Assembly: GCF_000287355.1 (NCBI RefSeq)
Contig: NC_018420.1
Coordinates: forward strand, 806,001 to 870,000
Length of the DNA: 64,000 nucleotides
Reading direction: 5' to 3'
Source: a secondary endosymbiont of Heteropsylla cubana
Lineage (GTDB): Bacteria; Pseudomonadota; Gammaproteobacteria; Enterobacterales; Enterobacteriaceae
Position 1 is the stretch's first letter; each line of letters opens with the position of its first letter. Of the stretch, positions 32,809-43,879 are shown piece after piece. Position numbers and translations under genes: made by a program. The notes below the pieces were generated by a model. It had not been told where the DNA came from. It did not search any database and was given only the letters and a program-made list of their open reading frames with translations.

Positions 32809-34281
32809 TAAAATTTTAGTTATTATATTTAATTGTTCTGTAGATTTATAAAAAAATCAGCAAATTAATATATTTTTTCAAAAAATATATTTATAAAACC
32901 GCCATACTCTCCTTGTTTGTATGGAGGAAATTATCGCTTACTTCATTGAGAATGACAATCTTTTTTTTAAAAAATCTGTAGTTTTTTAAATAATTTAAAT
33001 GTGTTTATGATATTAGATTAAATCTATACAACAATATTAAATATCCTAAAATTTTCAAAACTATTATCATAGATATATTCTAATAACCCTGTTTTTAAAT
33101 ACATGGAAGATAAATGTGATTCTTATCGATTTTAATGTTTATAATATATAAATGTAAGATATGCCATTCCTAATATAGTTTTTTTTGGTACTGCATATCG
33201 TCTTTTTTTTAAATAAAAGTTAATAGATCAATATATTTTTAGAATTTTATTCTAAACTGTATATTTCTAATACATAATAGGATAATGTTTTAACATATAA
33301 AGTAATCACTAATTATATCACGGTGTTTAATTAAATTATCTTGATAGTAATATTTCAAATAAATTAGAAGTTTCTTACTAAAAACAATATTCTCCAATTT
33401 TGGTAGATTTTCGTAATAAGTAAATATACTTATAATATAGTTTTATTTTTTTTGACAGTGTAAAAGGATTAATGAAATCTATTGCTTAATCCTATATGTT
33501 ATATTCATATTATTTATCAATAATAAATGAAGATAAAATAGTTAAATAAATATAACAATACTATCAATCGCAATATTAGTTATTTACTTTTTTTTAAATA
33601 ACAGAATTAATAATTTATATTAAAGGGTAAATAAGTTATACAGTATGTTACTAATACATAAAAAGATTAGTATCTACCTATGAAAACCTCGCTATTTTAA
33701 TGCTTAACATTATTAATCGCGCTTACTTTTGCTATGTAGCACATTTTAAACTGTAATTATCAATCGATAGTACAATTTAGAAGATTTAAAGTATGTGGGA
33801 TATTTTAACTAATATTTTTATAGAATGTAGAAACACTACTAAAAAAAGTTTCGGTAGGTTGAAAATTTTACTAGAGGTTACGTTATATCATACATATATA
33901 ATACCATTAATCTTTAATGTTTTATTAACAAAAGATTTAATAGTAGTTAAATAGTTGAAATATTAAAGAAGATAAATAGTTATATAAATTAATTTGATTA
34001 ACGAAAGTAGCTACTAATTATAATGCACGATGAACATTTGAGTAATAAATAAAGATAAATATTTAAAAATAGAGGTTATCAATTAACTAAGTTAACTATA
34101 TTATAATAATTGTTATTAACCTGATTTAAGTAATTTATAAAATAGTAATTTACTGTATCTTCTTTCTATTTTAGCTGTATAATTATCTCTTTGTGGATAA
34201 ATCTAATTTTGTAGATTTATGCCTAAGATTATTTTAGACCCCCTTATTATAAATTTATAATTTTTAATTATGGAAGAGTTA
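32809..34281. other. Intergenic, glyW and pgsA missing
   Basis: In E. coli glyW and then pgsA lie upstream of cysT. No tRNA-Gly or pgsA trace is visible in these 1.5 kb of A/T-rich DNA. Confidence 0.5.
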
Positions 34282-35364
34282 ATGAAACAACGAAACAAAG
34301 AAAAACAGCGTATCGCTGTACTATTCGGAGGTGACTCTACTGAACATCAGGTATCTTTGCGTTCGTCGATCGACGTCGTTCGGTCGATCAATAGAAAAAA
34401 GTATGATTTAACTCTTATTGGAGTAAATAAAGATGGATGCTGGACATTATGCAATGAAAATCAACATGTACTTAATGTTGATAATCTTAATACTATTTGT
34501 TTGGGTCCATCGCGCTGTTGTCTCGCAGTGGTTCCAGGAAAATCTGGAATACAATTAATTAATTCTGCTAATGGTTTTTTATTTCCGTCAGTTGACGTTG
34601 TTTTTTCTTTGTTGCACGGGGCTTGCGGTGAGAACGGATCAATGCAAGGTTTGCTGCGTGTAATGAATATCCCTCATGTGGGACCGGATGTACTAGCTTC
34701 AGCAATATGTATAGATAAGGATATGACTAAGCGCGTTTTAAGAGACGCGGGAATACTGGTAACACCCTCGATTACGTTATTACGTAATGCTGATTCTATT
34801 TCACTTGATATAGATTCTATCATTGATCAACTTGGTTTACCGTTGTTTATTAAACCAGCTCGTCAAGGATCTTCTATTGGAATAACTAAAGTCAATTATT
34901 CTACAGATTTTAAATTGGCACTAGAATTAGCTTTTTCGTATGATTCAAAAGTTATAGTGGAACAGGAAATATGTGGTCGAGAAATTTCAATAGCCTTACT
35001 AGGGAATGATTTTCCAGAAGTTAGTGTCTGTGGTGAAATCTTTCCTAATTCTGAATTTTATGATTATGACGCTAAATACTTAAATGATAGTCAAGCAACA
35101 TTAGTTGCTCCAGCTAAACTATCTATGGACATTTCTCATGACCTAATAGAGATCGCTAGGAAGGCTTATTTAGTCCTTGAGTGCAATGTAATGGCAAGAA
35201 TAGATTTCTTTTTAAGTAATCGAGGAACAATATTACTTAATGAAGTAAATACTTTACCAGGATTTACTTCATTAAGTATATACCCAAAGTTGTGGGAGGC
35301 GAGCGGTTTAGATTATCCAGATTTACTAGATCGTTTAATTACTCTAGCAATAGACCGTCGTTAA
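34282..35364 (+). CDS. ddlA: D-alanine--D-alanine ligase A
   Basis: ATP-grasp enzyme that makes the D-Ala-D-Ala dipeptide of peptidoglycan. It is the DdlA type: about 360 residues with a long N-terminal domain (E. coli DdlA 364, DdlB 306), MQGLLRVMNIPHVGPDVLAS, FIKPARQGSSIGITK and the C-terminal NEVNTLPGFTSLSIYPKLW. I prefer the ATG at 34282, which has GGAAGAG directly upstream; an ATG at 34270 in the same frame lacks a ribosome site. Stands alone, with an inverted repeat just after its stop. Confidence 0.95.
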   Translation: MKQRNKEKQRIAVLFGGDSTEHQVSLRSSIDVVRSINRKKYDLTLIGVNKDGCWTLCNENQHVLNVDNLNTICLGPSRCCLAVVPGKSGIQLINSANGFLFPSVDVVFSLLHGACGENGSMQGLLRVMNIPHVGPDVLASAICIDKDMTKRVLRDAGILVTPSITLLRNADSISLDIDSIIDQLGLPLFIKPARQGSSIGITKVNYSTDFKLALELAFSYDSKVIVEQEICGREISIALLGNDFPEVSVCGEIFPNSEFYDYDAKYLNDSQATLVAPAKLSMDISHDLIEIARKAYLVLECNVMARIDFFLSNRGTILLNEVNTLPGFTSLSIYPKLWEASGLDYPDLLDRLITLAIDRR

Positions 35365-35956
35365 GAAATAACATTAACTAGATAAAATTGCTCTTGTTAG
35401 AGCAATCATAGATAATTCGTCTGTAGGATTTTAGTACCATTTAAATATATTCAAAAATAAAAGCTTTATTTTACTATGATAATTTATATTTTCATTTACT
35501 GATAAAATTCAATTAATATTACTGTCTAAATAGTATAAAAAATTTTATATATAAAACAAACACCCTTTTAGTAAATTAAAAAATAAAAATAGAAAAAAGC
35601 TTTTTTATAAAAAATTTATATATAACGAAAAAAATTATAACGTCTTTATTCTAAACAAAAAAGTTTATCTACAAGAGAGTCTTTATCTTATAAAGATACC
35701 AAATTTAACTTTATTGAAATTACATTTTATTAGATGAAGAATAGCGCTTGTTGTTAATCTCGATCTTATAAAGTGTAAAATACAACCAATCGTTAATGAA
35801 AATAGACTTAATTGATTTCATTACATAAATCTTATTATTGAAAATATTCAAATAATATCTTATAAAGATAATCTTTAAAGCATATTTAATAATACTTCAG
35901 TAAGGTAAACCACTAATCTGTTAGATTATCTTGTTTCTATTTTATAGTAATATCTT
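35365..35956. other. Intergenic, convergent ddlA and plsC
   Basis: Apart from the hairpin after ddlA nothing is recognised. Confidence 0.5.
35387..35406 (+). terminator. Possible ddlA terminator hairpin
   Basis: ATTGCTCT, loop TGTT, AGAGCAAT: a perfect 8-bp stem 22 bp after the ddlA stop. It lacks a T-run, so termination would be weak. Confidence 0.45.
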
Positions 35957-36682
35957 TTAAGATTCTAATTGAGTTACCTCTGCATTTAATTTATCAAGTT
36001 TTTTTTGCATTATCTTTTGACATTCTTTTCTCAAGTTATGTGCTTCTTTTAAGTTGTAGGAGGAAGTTTCTATTGGTGTTAAAATTTCTATAATAACTAA
36101 TCCATTAGACCAACGATTAAGCTTGATTTTATTTGAGGTATTTGAAATACAAATTGGAGAGATAGGAACTCCTGCTGCAATAGCAGCATAAAATGCTCCA
36201 GTTTTAAAAGGGAGCAAACCACGACCACGGCTTCTTGTTCCTTCTGGAAATATCCAGATAGAAATATTTTGATTTTTTATAATGTTTACTATTTTCGTGA
36301 GTGTTTCATGAGCACGAATATTATTATTTCGGTCAATAAGTAAATTACCAGTAATCCAATACAGAGGACCGAATAAAGGAATCCATAATAAACTCTTTTT
36401 TCCTACTGTAATAGTGCGAGGCTGAACCACATATGAAGCGGTAATCATGTCATAGTTGTTTTGATGATTAGCAATATAAATACAAGTTTTTCCATGTGTG
36501 AAGCCTTCAGGATAGCGTACTTCTAACCGCACTCCAAATAAATAAGACATACGACCGAACCAGCGACTAAAGGTCGATACATGACGAGGATTTCTTGGTG
36601 TAAATAAACAATAAAGTAAGCCAAAAATACAAATCAAAATTGAACAAAAGGTTACTAGAATAATGCGAACGATAGCTAGCAT
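35957..36682 (-). CDS. plsC: 1-acyl-sn-glycerol-3-phosphate acyltransferase PlsC
   Basis: Inner-membrane enzyme that makes phosphatidic acid from lysophosphatidic acid. The catalytic NHQNNYD motif (NHx4D) is at residues 72-78 and the substrate-binding FPEGTRSRG at 145-153. A membrane helix precedes them at about residues 3-27. 241 residues versus 245 in E. coli. The usual neighbours parC and ftsP are missing. With it the cell can probably make the phospholipid precursor itself. Confidence 0.96.
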   Translation of the reverse strand: MLAIVRIILVTFCSILICIFGLLYCLFTPRNPRHVSTFSRWFGRMSYLFGVRLEVRYPEGFTHGKTCIYIANHQNNYDMITASYVVQPRTITVGKKSLLWIPLFGPLYWITGNLLIDRNNNIRAHETLTKIVNIIKNQNISIWIFPEGTRSRGRGLLPFKTGAFYAAIAAGVPISPICISNTSNKIKLNRWSNGLVIIEILTPIETSSYNLKEAHNLRKECQKIMQKKLDKLNAEVTQLES

Positions 36683-38265
36683 AGTTCCTTCTTAATTTTT
36701 TTTTAAATTATATACTTTTTTTAAAAACGAAAGTGTTGTTTATTTAGGGCAAGATTTTTTTTAATGCATCTTAAAGAAAATAATTGTATAAAATGCAAAA
36801 CTACTTTTATGAAAAAATTATATTAATATTTTAAGATTTAAGATCTTAGGTGGTGTTCCTGATATATATTGTTTATATATTGATTTAGTTAATTTTAAAG
36901 AGTTGTATAGAATAAATATCTATTTTTTTTAAATAAAGTTATAACTAATATTTTTAAGATTGTTCTCGACGAGAGAATGTTTACTCTCATATGTTATGTT
37001 TATACTTTATGGAAACTGTTCTATTAATAAAATTAATGTTTTTCGTTTTGTCATTAAGCAAGCGGTTTTTTAATTAAAATTTACCGGAATTTTATATTTT
37101 TTTTAATTCTTTTAATAATTTTATCGAATTTTTATTATAAATTCCGATTTAGTAGATTTATCTTTAAAGTTGATTATGCTAAACAATAATTTTATTAAAT
37201 TTTAGTAAAATACCTAATTATAATCTTAATATTTAAGATCTTTCTAAAAAAAACTTATTTCAACCGTGGATTATGATAATAAATATATTCTAATCATTAC
37301 TAAGTTTAGTTTGAGACTCTAAGTTACATCAAATTAGATCACTAGGTAAGTTATTTTAAGTTCGATTGAGGCTAGAAAAAGAATAAGTAACAAAATTAGC
37401 TCATAAAAACTAAACGAATAGTTAAATATAAAAATTTATAATAATAAATGTTTCTCTGTTAGTAAATCGATTAACGAAAAGATAATCGTCTTATTATTCA
37501 TATAGTGAATTATCAATTTATAAAGTTATGTATTAATTATTTTAATTTAAATAGTATATAATCAAACTGATTTTTTAGTGCTTATTTGAGGAAACATACA
37601 AATAAAAATAATTACAATCTCGTCAAGATTGATTTAATACATATGAAGTATTATTTCCATGATAAATTTTTATTTTAAAGTCTAGATGTATACCTTTACT
37701 ACAAATAAACCAAATATTTTTAAAAATCAATCTTTGTATTTTTAAGTCATTGATAATAAATATATTCCGATTTGATATTTTAATGAAAGAGATTGATTGT
37801 TCTATAATAAAGATAGGTGAAAAAAAACATATTTATTCTAGTGAGTTAAAATATACAATAAAAACTATAGTTTTAAAAAAAAAGATAAAAATGTTGAGTT
37901 AAACAAAAAATAGTCTATATAAAAAATAGAATTACTATTCTTGAACTTAATTATTATTTAAATAATTTTATTGAAACTAACTTTTAGTTAAAAATACAAA
38001 GTCAGTTAATTAAAAATATTTTTAATAATTATTAAGTTATAAAAATTAGAATTTTATTTATTGTTATCCATTCCCTTCTAAATACTAATTGTCAATCTAT
38101 GATCAGTAAAACAAAGTAACTCAGTTGGTAAGGCAATACCATATCGTTTGTGCATTTAATTAAATGCATTTTCGTTTTTGTTTGAAAATTTTATCTACAT
38201 TACACTTATTTTTCTTATGAGTGGCGAATATTTTAGTAAAACGTAATTTTAGAATGTTATACTAA
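36683..38265. other. Intergenic, 1.6 kb
   Basis: A/T-rich. A tRNA-like D-arm fragment and an 18-bp palindrome near 38.11-38.17 kb are described among the findings. No open frame of note. Confidence 0.5.
38151..38168. repeat. 18-bp perfect palindrome
   Basis: TGCATTTAATTAAATGCA. It lies downstream of the yoaE stop by about 100 bp on the minus strand and could form a terminator-like stem or be chance in A/T-rich DNA. Confidence 0.4.
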
Positions 38266-39531
38266 TCAATAGGATAGCTCATTACAAATCGCCTCTAAAA
38301 CATCTATCGGAGTTATTAAACCTTGTATGACACTAAGCTCGTTGCATACCATAATAATACTATTTTTGGCATTTTGTAATTCTTTTAAGATATTAACTAC
38401 CTCTGAGGTTTCTGATACTATAATTGCTGGATTAATAATCGCATAAGCTTTCAGCTGCTCACTATCACCCAATTTTTCAATCAAATCTTTAGCTCGTATA
38501 ACCCCAATAAGGTGATCTAGCTTGCCGTTACAAACCGGTAACACATTGTGAGAAGTTCTCATCACAGTGACTCGCAATTCTTCAATTGATCGCTGACAAT
38601 CTAACCAAGTAATTTCGTTGCGAGGTGTCATTAAACTTTGCAAAGTTTTCGATTCTAAAGATAAAACCCCGATAACCATCTGAAGCTCTTCTTTTGTTAA
38701 AGATTCTTTTTTAAGTGTTTTCATTATTTTATCCAATCTGGTTTCGTAATGCACCCTACTGCTCATTAGTTGGATAATTGCTTTTGAATAACACTTGCAC
38801 ATTGGTTTATCAGATTGGTTTTTAATAAGATTACGGCGGGCTATCTGGTTAAAAATTTCGATAATAATGGAGAAACCCATGGCTGCATACAAGTATCCCT
38901 TTGGTATATAAAAACCAAAACCTTCGGCAATCAGACTAAGACCAATAACTAATAGAAAACTAAGGCATAAGACTACAACAGTTTGATGACTATTGACAAA
39001 ATGAGTTAATGATCGAGATGCTAAGAGCATCAGTGTCATAGCAATAATAACCGCAGTGATCATGATTGGAAGTTTGTTTACCATTCCCACGGCAGTGATT
39101 ACTGCGTCTAGAGAAAATACTGCATCAAAAATAACAATTTGAATTACTACCGCCAAAAAGCTTGCATACCCACACTCGGTATTTCGATCAAATTGTTTTT
39201 TATCTAAATGTTCATGCAGCTCACTAGTAGCTTTAAGCAAAAGAAAAAAACCGCCAAAAAGTAAAACTAATTCACGACCAGAAAAAGAGATATCTCCTAA
39301 ACTAAGTAATGGTTGAGTTAATGTAACTACCCAGGATACTAAAGACAGTAGCATAATGCGCATAATAATTGCTAGTGAAAGACCTAGTACACGTGCTTTA
39401 TCACGTTTTTTTTTCGGTAATTTTCCAGCTAAGATTGCAATAAAAATAAGGTTATCTATACTGAGAATTATTTCAAGTATAATTAAAGTTAGCAATCCCA
39501 CCCAAAGTGAGGGGTCCATGAAAAATTCCAT
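38266..39531 (-). CDS. yoaE: TerC-family membrane protein with CBS pair, C-terminally truncated YoaE
   Basis: Inner-membrane protein of 421 residues. About residues 1-240 form a TerC-type multi-pass domain with the acidic motifs LSIDNLIF and FSLDAVITA. A CBS pair follows at about 290-410 (MTPRNEITWL, PVCNGKLDHLIGVIRAKDL). It aligns with E. coli YoaE from MEFLMDPSIW onward, but stops at DVLEAI about 96 residues early, so the C-terminal CorC/HlyC domain is absent. TerC relatives move or sense metal ions; the function of YoaE is not settled. I start at the ATG with AAGGAG six bases upstream, although an in-frame TTG lies one codon earlier. A structured leader precedes it. Confidence 0.9.
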   Translation of the reverse strand: MEFFMDPSLWVGLLTLIILEIILSIDNLIFIAILAGKLPKKKRDKARVLGLSLAIIMRIMLLSLVSWVVTLTQPLLSLGDISFSGRELVLLFGGFFLLLKATSELHEHLDKKQFDRNTECGYASFLAVVIQIVIFDAVFSLDAVITAVGMVNKLPIMITAVIIAMTLMLLASRSLTHFVNSHQTVVVLCLSFLLVIGLSLIAEGFGFYIPKGYLYAAMGFSIIIEIFNQIARRNLIKNQSDKPMCKCYSKAIIQLMSSRVHYETRLDKIMKTLKKESLTKEELQMVIGVLSLESKTLQSLMTPRNEITWLDCQRSIEELRVTVMRTSHNVLPVCNGKLDHLIGVIRAKDLIEKLGDSEQLKAYAIINPAIIVSETSEVVNILKELQNAKNSIIMVCNELSVIQGLITPIDVLEAICNELSY

Positions 39532-39551
39532 CAAAGGCTCCTTAAGGTGTT

Positions 39552-39620
39552 GAGGCGATAGTGATAAAAGGTTAAAAACCTACCTTAGAGTACCGTAAAG
39601 TTTTACAGTAATATTGCCTC
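39552..39620 (-). promoter_or_regulatory. Structured RNA leader of yoaE (three-way junction)
   Basis: On the minus strand the 69 nt between GAGGCAATA and TATCGCCTC form a closing stem (8 of 9 positions pair). It encloses two hairpins: TACTGTAA/TTACGGTA (8 bp with one G-T, loop AACT) and AGGTT/AACCT (loop TTT). The element ends 20 bp before the yoaE start, next to its AAGGAG. This is the form of a riboswitch or other cis-acting RNA, but the match to a known class was not established. Confidence 0.45.
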
Positions 39621-41800
39621 TTATAACTCACATAACGAGATTTTCCTATTTTAGAGCAAAACGCGTCATACTGTGTATTGTTCAATCTATATTCGTACCT
39701 ATTACTCGCCCCCCCCTATCTTTCTTCGATTCTTTTTTTTCAAGGGGGTCAAAGTAGATTCCATATTTTTACTATTTCTTGACTGTATCTATTAATTGGT
39801 TCTAGAGGTTACGACTCTTCATTAGTAGCTTTACTTTAAATTAGACATTCTTAATAGTTAAGATGTTTTTTTATAACATAATAGATTTATATAAAAAATT
39901 ATATTTTGAATATAGCTATTTAACGAGGTTTTCATTACAAAAAAATAGATAATGTTCTTTGTAATGATATTATTATGTTAACATTTCTTTAATCAAATCG
40001 TTATGATAGAAATATCGCCTTGATCAAAACCTTAATATAGAACAGGAATTCTATTTGTTTTATAATTGAGAGCAATGAGATTTAGCAATATGTCATCCAC
40101 ATTATTTTAGAATTGCAGTAATTTTATGATCATATAATCGTAATTATTTCGATGATCAGGATTTTAAAATAGTAAAAACTGAAAATAATCAAATAATTTT
40201 ATATATAATTTAATGATTAAATAGCATAGTATTTTATAGATATACTTACTTAGTAAGTAATTCTTATATAGTTGAAATTGAGTTCAAAAAAAATCTATCA
40301 ATTACTCTTTTACTACTTGGTTAAAACTAAATTAATGGTTATAAGATTCTGATTTTACTTTTGATTCTTAATAATATTATTTTATCAACTTTTTTCATGA
40401 AAGCTTTAGTTACCTTTTTACAGTCATGCAAATTACATAGTGTTCCTATTACTAATCTTTAAGCAAAACATAACAATTTTATTTATTTCCTTACCTAAAG
40501 TAATACAGACAATCTTGTTGATTATCTTATCTCTTACAAGATCGTATCTTGCAAATTTTTTATTTTTTTAAATACACTGATTTTAAAAATTTTGCTATTT
40601 GTTCATTATTTATTGTAAATGATAGTGAATTAAATGAAATAATCAGAAATCCATATAAGTATATATTGTGTCTATTTTTTTCTTAATTTTATTATTACTT
40701 TAAACGTCGATCAATGATTTAGGATAAAGTTTATTTTTAGGCATTTATATAAAAAAATTAGCCTTTTTATTAAACACCATCAATAATAAAAAAAAGATAG
40801 TAAATATAATACTAAAAAATTAGCTCGTTCGAAAAAAAACAAGCAACTGACTGTACAAATTTAATAAGAAATATTTCTTGTCTTAAAATATTGTTTAAAT
40901 AAACAAAAAAATACTTATATAGCATGAATAACCTGATAAATTAATTTGTTTAATTATCTATATCGTAATAATTAAATAAGTTTATTTTAAAGTTTTAAAG
41001 ATTTTAGATATTTTAGATTCATGTATTTAATTTAGCATACTAATACCAAACTTTTGGTATCACTCATTAAAACACAGTCAATAGACAACGTAATAACCGC
41101 TATATTTTTATTATATACATATAATTACTTAATCTTGTTAGTATAAGTCAATAAAAACATAGAATCTTGTTTCATTGTTGCTAAAAAAAATAAAAAATAT
41201 CACAATTGAATTTAATATTAATTGAAAATTAGTCTATATAATAGAATTAAAACATCTTTTAAAAATTTGACTATTAATTAAAGTATAATGATTTACATAT
41301 TTGTTATACTGTAATTCACAAAGATTACTATAATACTAGTATCTCTATAAATTGTCATCGTAGCATTGCCTGGACACTTATTTAAAATATTTAATAATTT
41401 ATTGTAGTGAGAAAAAAAATAGACATATAATAACATATGACATAAATATACTATTTTTATTTATCAAATTTATGAATGAAATTATATCATATCTTTTTAG
41501 ATCAACAAAAAGTAAAAATATTATACAATAATTAACAAATTATGCATTTCTTACTAAAAAGATAAGAAATGCTTACTATGAATATCATTTAAAATTTAAT
41601 AAGGTTAGTTTCTATGTAAATGGAATAAAATTGTATAATTATTGTAATACAATTATGATTTAGGATAACTAAAATTCTTGATTTATAAAAAATAAATATC
41701 CGCGTCAATTATTAGATAATATTTTTTATGAAAAGAATACTTATACTTAATATTATAAATAAAGCAAATAAATACATTATGATTCTAAACTAGAATTTAG
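39621..41800. other. Longest gene-free stretch, 2.2 kb
   Basis: Contains a run of eight C at 39709-39716 about 180 bp upstream of yoaE, then only A/T-rich DNA. No relic recognised. Confidence 0.5.
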
Positions 41801-42751
41801 TTATTCAGGTATTTTAACTTGTAAACGAAGTTCTTTTGGTATTTGAAATACAACATTTTCTTTGTGACCAATAAGCTCTATAGGTTCTTGTGCACCTAAT
41901 AAACGAAGGCGTGTTATCACATGTTCTACTAGAATATCCGGTGCTGATGCACCAGCAGTTACCCCGATGTTTTCTTTTTTATAAAACCAGCTACTTTGAA
42001 TGTCATCTGCTCTATCAATAAGATAAGCCGGTTTTCCGGAACGTTTTACTAATTCAGTTAAACGATTGGAATTTGAAGAATTTTTTGAACCAACAACAAG
42101 GACTACATCAGACTTTGCAGCCAGAATGCGTACCGCTTCCTGACGGTTTCTAGTGGCATAGCAAATATTTTCTTTTCGGGGTCCTATAATAGAAGGAAAA
42201 CGTAAGCGTAATGCATCTACGATGATTGCACTGTCATCTAATGACAGTGTTGTTTGTAACATAAAGCTCAATTTATCAACTCTTTTAACCTTTAGTTCCC
42301 AAACGTCCTTCTCTGATTCTACTAAATATATTCCAGCAGAAAGGTTGTTGTATTGTCCCATAGTTCCTTTAACTTCAGGATGTCCATTATGACCTATGAG
42401 AATAGCTTCCCTTCCTTCACGACTAGCACGGATTACCTCCATGTGTACTTTATTTACTAATGGACAAGTAGCGTCAAATATAGTTAGATTTCGATTATTC
42501 GCTTCTTTTCTTACTGACTGAGAAACACCGTGAGCAGAAAAAATAAGAACAGAACCTTCAGGAACCTTATTTATATTTTCAATAAAGATTACGCCTTGTT
42601 GGCATAACATGTTAACGACGTAACGGTTATGGACTATTTCATGGTAAACATAGATTGGTGCTCTATAAATTTTAAGAGCAGATTCTACAATACTAATTGC
42701 TCGCTTTACTCCGGCGCAAAAGCCACGTGGATTAGCTAATAGTATATACAT
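41801..42751 (-). CDS. ispH: 4-hydroxy-3-methylbut-2-enyl diphosphate reductase IspH
   Basis: Last enzyme of the methylerythritol phosphate pathway, giving IPP and DMAPP. Cluster cysteines Cys12 (PRGFCAG), Cys96 (FDATCPLV) and Cys197 (NICYAT) are present and length is 316 as in E. coli. In the usual ribF-ileS-lspA-fkpB-ispH string fkpB is decayed, so ispH now lies 1.1 kb from lspA and needs its own promoter. Partner of ispG in this window. Confidence 0.97.
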   Translation of the reverse strand: MYILLANPRGFCAGVKRAISIVESALKIYRAPIYVYHEIVHNRYVVNMLCQQGVIFIENINKVPEGSVLIFSAHGVSQSVRKEANNRNLTIFDATCPLVNKVHMEVIRASREGREAILIGHNGHPEVKGTMGQYNNLSAGIYLVESEKDVWELKVKRVDKLSFMLQTTLSLDDSAIIVDALRLRFPSIIGPRKENICYATRNRQEAVRILAAKSDVVLVVGSKNSSNSNRLTELVKRSGKPAYLIDRADDIQSSWFYKKENIGVTAGASAPDILVEHVITRLRLLGAQEPIELIGHKENVVFQIPKELRLQVKIPE

Positions 42752-43879
42752 TCGTTTACCTCCTCTTAAAACTTAATTAATAGCACTAGCATTTATAGCA
42801 TGATTCTTATAAAGACTCTTAATTATTAGAGTAATTAAAACTTACTAATTAAAATAATATTTTCTGAAAATATAATCTTGACAAATTGATATTAAAATAT
42901 TGATTCATTAGATTGAAAATAGAAAAGAAAAACGATACAATAGCTAAAAGTATATTTGCCAAAAGAGTGGTTATTTTACCGAATGAGATTTTTTTATAAA
43001 AAAAAGAAAATGTATGTATGAGAGACATATTGTGTCTTCAGATAAAGATAAAAGAATAATAACACTTAGTTTGATCTGAAAAAAAATACTTATTATATTT
43101 AATATTACAGTACATATCTTCTATTCTTAACAAGAATGCTTTACAGGGTTGATAATAATCACATCTCTAATGCTTTTTATTTTTAAGAAATAGGTATATT
43201 TTTCAGTCATACTCTATACAATATAAATATTGTAGTCAAAAATATTATAAGTGAATCAACGAGAATAAGTACTCTACATCATAATAACGCTATGATCCTT
43301 AACTGTGATCACAAATATTCTATCTTTAGATAAAGTAAAATGCTTCTTGCAAATTATACAAACAACTCTATAAGTTATATTTTTGTCGATCTATTTTTTA
43401 TTCTAATAAACATTATTAAATTATATTAATGTAATTTCTATTTATTTCTTATTAATAATCTTTAAATTTTTTTGATCTAATCGTGTGTTATATAGTTTTT
43501 GTCAAAATTGAATATTTGAGTATTCTTTAGTGACATTGTTGCTTGATAGATATATTTGTATTATTATGTAATATATCATAAAAGTAAATATTTTAATAAA
43601 TTTATAAAAAATCTGAAAATAAGCTTGAAAAATTTTTAAAAAAAATACCATCTATAATTAACAGTAATAACAAATTCAAATACGGTCTTTAAGTGTTTTA
43701 TTATTATTTTAATAAAATATGTTTCCAGTTTATTCGGTATCTATTTAAAGTCTGATCTGTCTTGACAAAAATTATAAGCAATCAATTTTACTTGATTTTT
43801 TCTCTTTTACCCACGATTAATATAATATTACTATAAGTTAATTAATTATTATTGATTACTATGCATTAAATGTTGAGCC
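42752..43879. other. Decayed fkpB position
   Basis: 1.1 kb between lspA and ispH where fkpB (about 450 bp) belongs. Only one short trace resembles FkpB; the rest is A/T-rich. Confidence 0.55.
43240..43315 (-). pseudogene. fkpB: Possible C-terminal relic of fkpB
   Basis: On the minus strand I read VITVKDHS followed in another frame by YYDVEYL. E. coli FkpB ends ITVDFNHP...VHFDIEVLEID. Order and location between lspA and ispH agree, but the match is short and the distance to ispH (about 480 bp) is longer than normal. FkpB is a periplasm-independent prolyl isomerase, dispensable in E. coli. Confidence 0.33.

Noticed and set aside
39690-39725. yybP-ykoY manganese riboswitch upstream of yoaE (minus-strand G-run followed by GAGTAAT)
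   Set aside because: Only a few bases match; no second conserved loop found. Kept only as an idea in the leader finding.
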